Source: Tannerellaceae bacterium (GTDB taxonomy: Bacteria; Bacteroidota; Bacteroidia; Bacteroidales; Tannerellaceae). Taken from it: a stretch of 5,511 bases of DNA. Both the position numbers and the translations under genes were made by a program. The notes beneath the pieces are model-generated. The model saw nothing but the letters and a program-made list of their open reading frames with translations, was not told where the DNA came from and did not search any database. The DNA is taken from contig JAISRY010000037.1 of assembly GCA_031273385.1 (NCBI GenBank), positions 1 through 5,511 on the forward strand, in the 5' to 3' direction. This document shows, in pieces, positions 4,757 to 5,511 of this stretch (positions are counted from its first letter, which is position 1; every line of letters begins with the position of its first letter).

Positions 4757-5511
4757 ATGGATGCAACCGGACTATATCAACTCGTGGAAAACCCGTCGCT
4801 GTTAACGCAGGAGACCTTGCCTCTGCTGAAGCAGCTGACGGACGACTATCCCTATTTCCAGACGGCGAGGATGCTTTACCTGAAGAACCTGGCCATATTG
4901 AACGATGTCCGGTTTGGCGTCGAACTAAAAAAGGCGGCCGTCTATATTTCCGACCGGAAAAAGCTCTTTGTCCTGATCGAGGGGCACCTGTACGGGTTGC
5001 ATACGCCGGAAACCGTCGCCCAACCGCCCGTCGGGGAGGATGGCTCCTTTTCCCTGATCGACTCTTTCCTTTCGGCGCGTGAAGAGAGCGGGGAGATCAA
5101 TACCGGCGCGGAGATACTGTTCCGCCCCACGGCATCGTCCGACTACCTGTATTGGATGCTTTCCGAAGAGCCGCCGGTGGAAGAGGAAGATGCGCCCGTC
5201 CCCGAATGGCAGCACCGCGAACTGGTCGACTCGTTCATCCGCGAAGATGAGCAGCGCGCTATGGGAGGCGGGCCGCGGTTTGAAGAATGGGAGGGCGAAC
5301 CCGCCGGCGCCGGCCAGGAAAGGGATATCGTCGAGGATCAAAAGTCGCTGGACGACTCTTACTTTACCGAAACATTAGCCCGTATCTATGTCAAGCAGGG
5401 ACGATATGAGAAAGCTTTGCAAATAATTAAAAATTTACGTTTGAAATATCCGGAAAAAAATGTTTACTTTGCAGACCAGATTCGTTTTCTGGAGAAATTG
5501 ATTATTAACAC
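4757..5511 (+). CDS. Bacteroidota TPR-like protein of unknown function (partial, 3' end outside window)
   Basis: An ATG 2 bases after the lptE stop opens a reading frame that continues for 251 codons to the window edge without a stop. Residues 1-80 are helical and conserved-looking (for example YPYFQTARMLYLKNL, 31-45). Residues 130-195 are acidic and probably disordered (EEPPVEEEDAP, 137-147). The C-terminal part from SYFTETLARIYVKQGRYEKA (201-220) through YPEKNVYFADQIRFLEKLII reads as a TPR helix pair. There is no signal peptide or membrane segment, so it is probably cytosolic. Two short related motifs, LIDSFL (100-105) and LVDSFI (156-161), flank the linker. I recall this family lying between lptE and secG in Bacteroidota, where proteins end soon after this point, so only a few codons are probably missing. 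Its function is not established. The last 110 bases are only about 28% GC. The position suggests a role linked to envelope assembly or secretion; that is inference. Confidence 0.85.
   Translation, partial: MDATGLYQLVENPSLLTQETLPLLKQLTDDYPYFQTARMLYLKNLAILNDVRFGVELKKAAVYISDRKKLFVLIEGHLYGLHTPETVAQPPVGEDGSFSLIDSFLSAREESGEINTGAEILFRPTASSDYLYWMLSEEPPVEEEDAPVPEWQHRELVDSFIREDEQRAMGGGPRFEEWEGEPAGAGQERDIVEDQKSLDDSYFTETLARIYVKQGRYEKALQIIKNLRLKYPEKNVYFADQIRFLEKLIIN

Noticed and set aside
4684..5378. Two other plus-strand frames (4684-5082 and 5079-5378) across the last gene
   Set aside because: Their translations are Arg/Pro-rich and featureless. The frame from ATG 4757 is open throughout and gives a recognisable TPR-like C terminus, so no frameshift is needed.
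5465..5471. TACTTTG as a possible -7 box for the next gene
   Set aside because: It has one base too few between TA and TTTG to match TAnnTTTG, and no downstream gene is visible to judge it.

Overview
The window looks like a chromosomal segment of a Bacteroidales-type bacterium (phylum Bacteroidota). Three things point there. Genes lack strong Shine-Dalgarno sequences and are preceded by matches to the Bacteroides -7 element TAnnTTTG. The second half carries a gene order I recall from Bacteroidota: receiver-less sigma-54 activator, LptE-family lipoprotein, TPR-like protein, with secG usually next. The protein sequences also resemble Bacteroidales families. GC content is moderate to high (roughly 55-65% in most genes), so it is not a typical low-GC Bacteroides. 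I cannot name a genus. All seven genes are on the + strand and there is almost no non-coding DNA; the longest gap is 65 bases.

Region 1 (about 1-3042) is a lipid-synthesis operon of four tightly packed genes: a TagD/ECT-like cytidylyltransferase, a FabG-like short-chain dehydrogenase/reductase, a membrane CDP-alcohol phosphatidyltransferase and a PlsC/hemolysin-like acyltransferase. A near-perfect Bacteroides promoter (TTTG-N19-TAnnTTTG) precedes it, and a short hairpin with a T tail follows it. Taken together, the genes suggest that a polar alcohol phosphate is activated as a CDP-alcohol and then transferred to a lipid by the membrane enzyme. The acyltransferase and reductase would make or modify the lipid acceptor or the head group. 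The exact product cannot be read from the sequence. CDP-glycerol-dependent phosphoglycerol lipids, including phosphoglycerol dihydroceramides known from some Bacteroidales, are one testable idea. Three of the four enzymes deviate from textbook signature motifs.

Region 2 (about 3066-5511) is an envelope operon. It holds the sigma-54 activator lacking a sensor domain, an LptE-family lipoprotein for LPS transport, and an acidic protein with a C-terminal TPR-like helix pair. The last gene is open at the right edge. The genes are separated by only 2 bases, so they are probably co-transcribed and perhaps translationally coupled. GC content drops from about 66% to about 28% within the last 270 bases of the final gene.

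I saw no tRNA or rRNA genes, insertion sequences, CRISPR arrays or long repeats.
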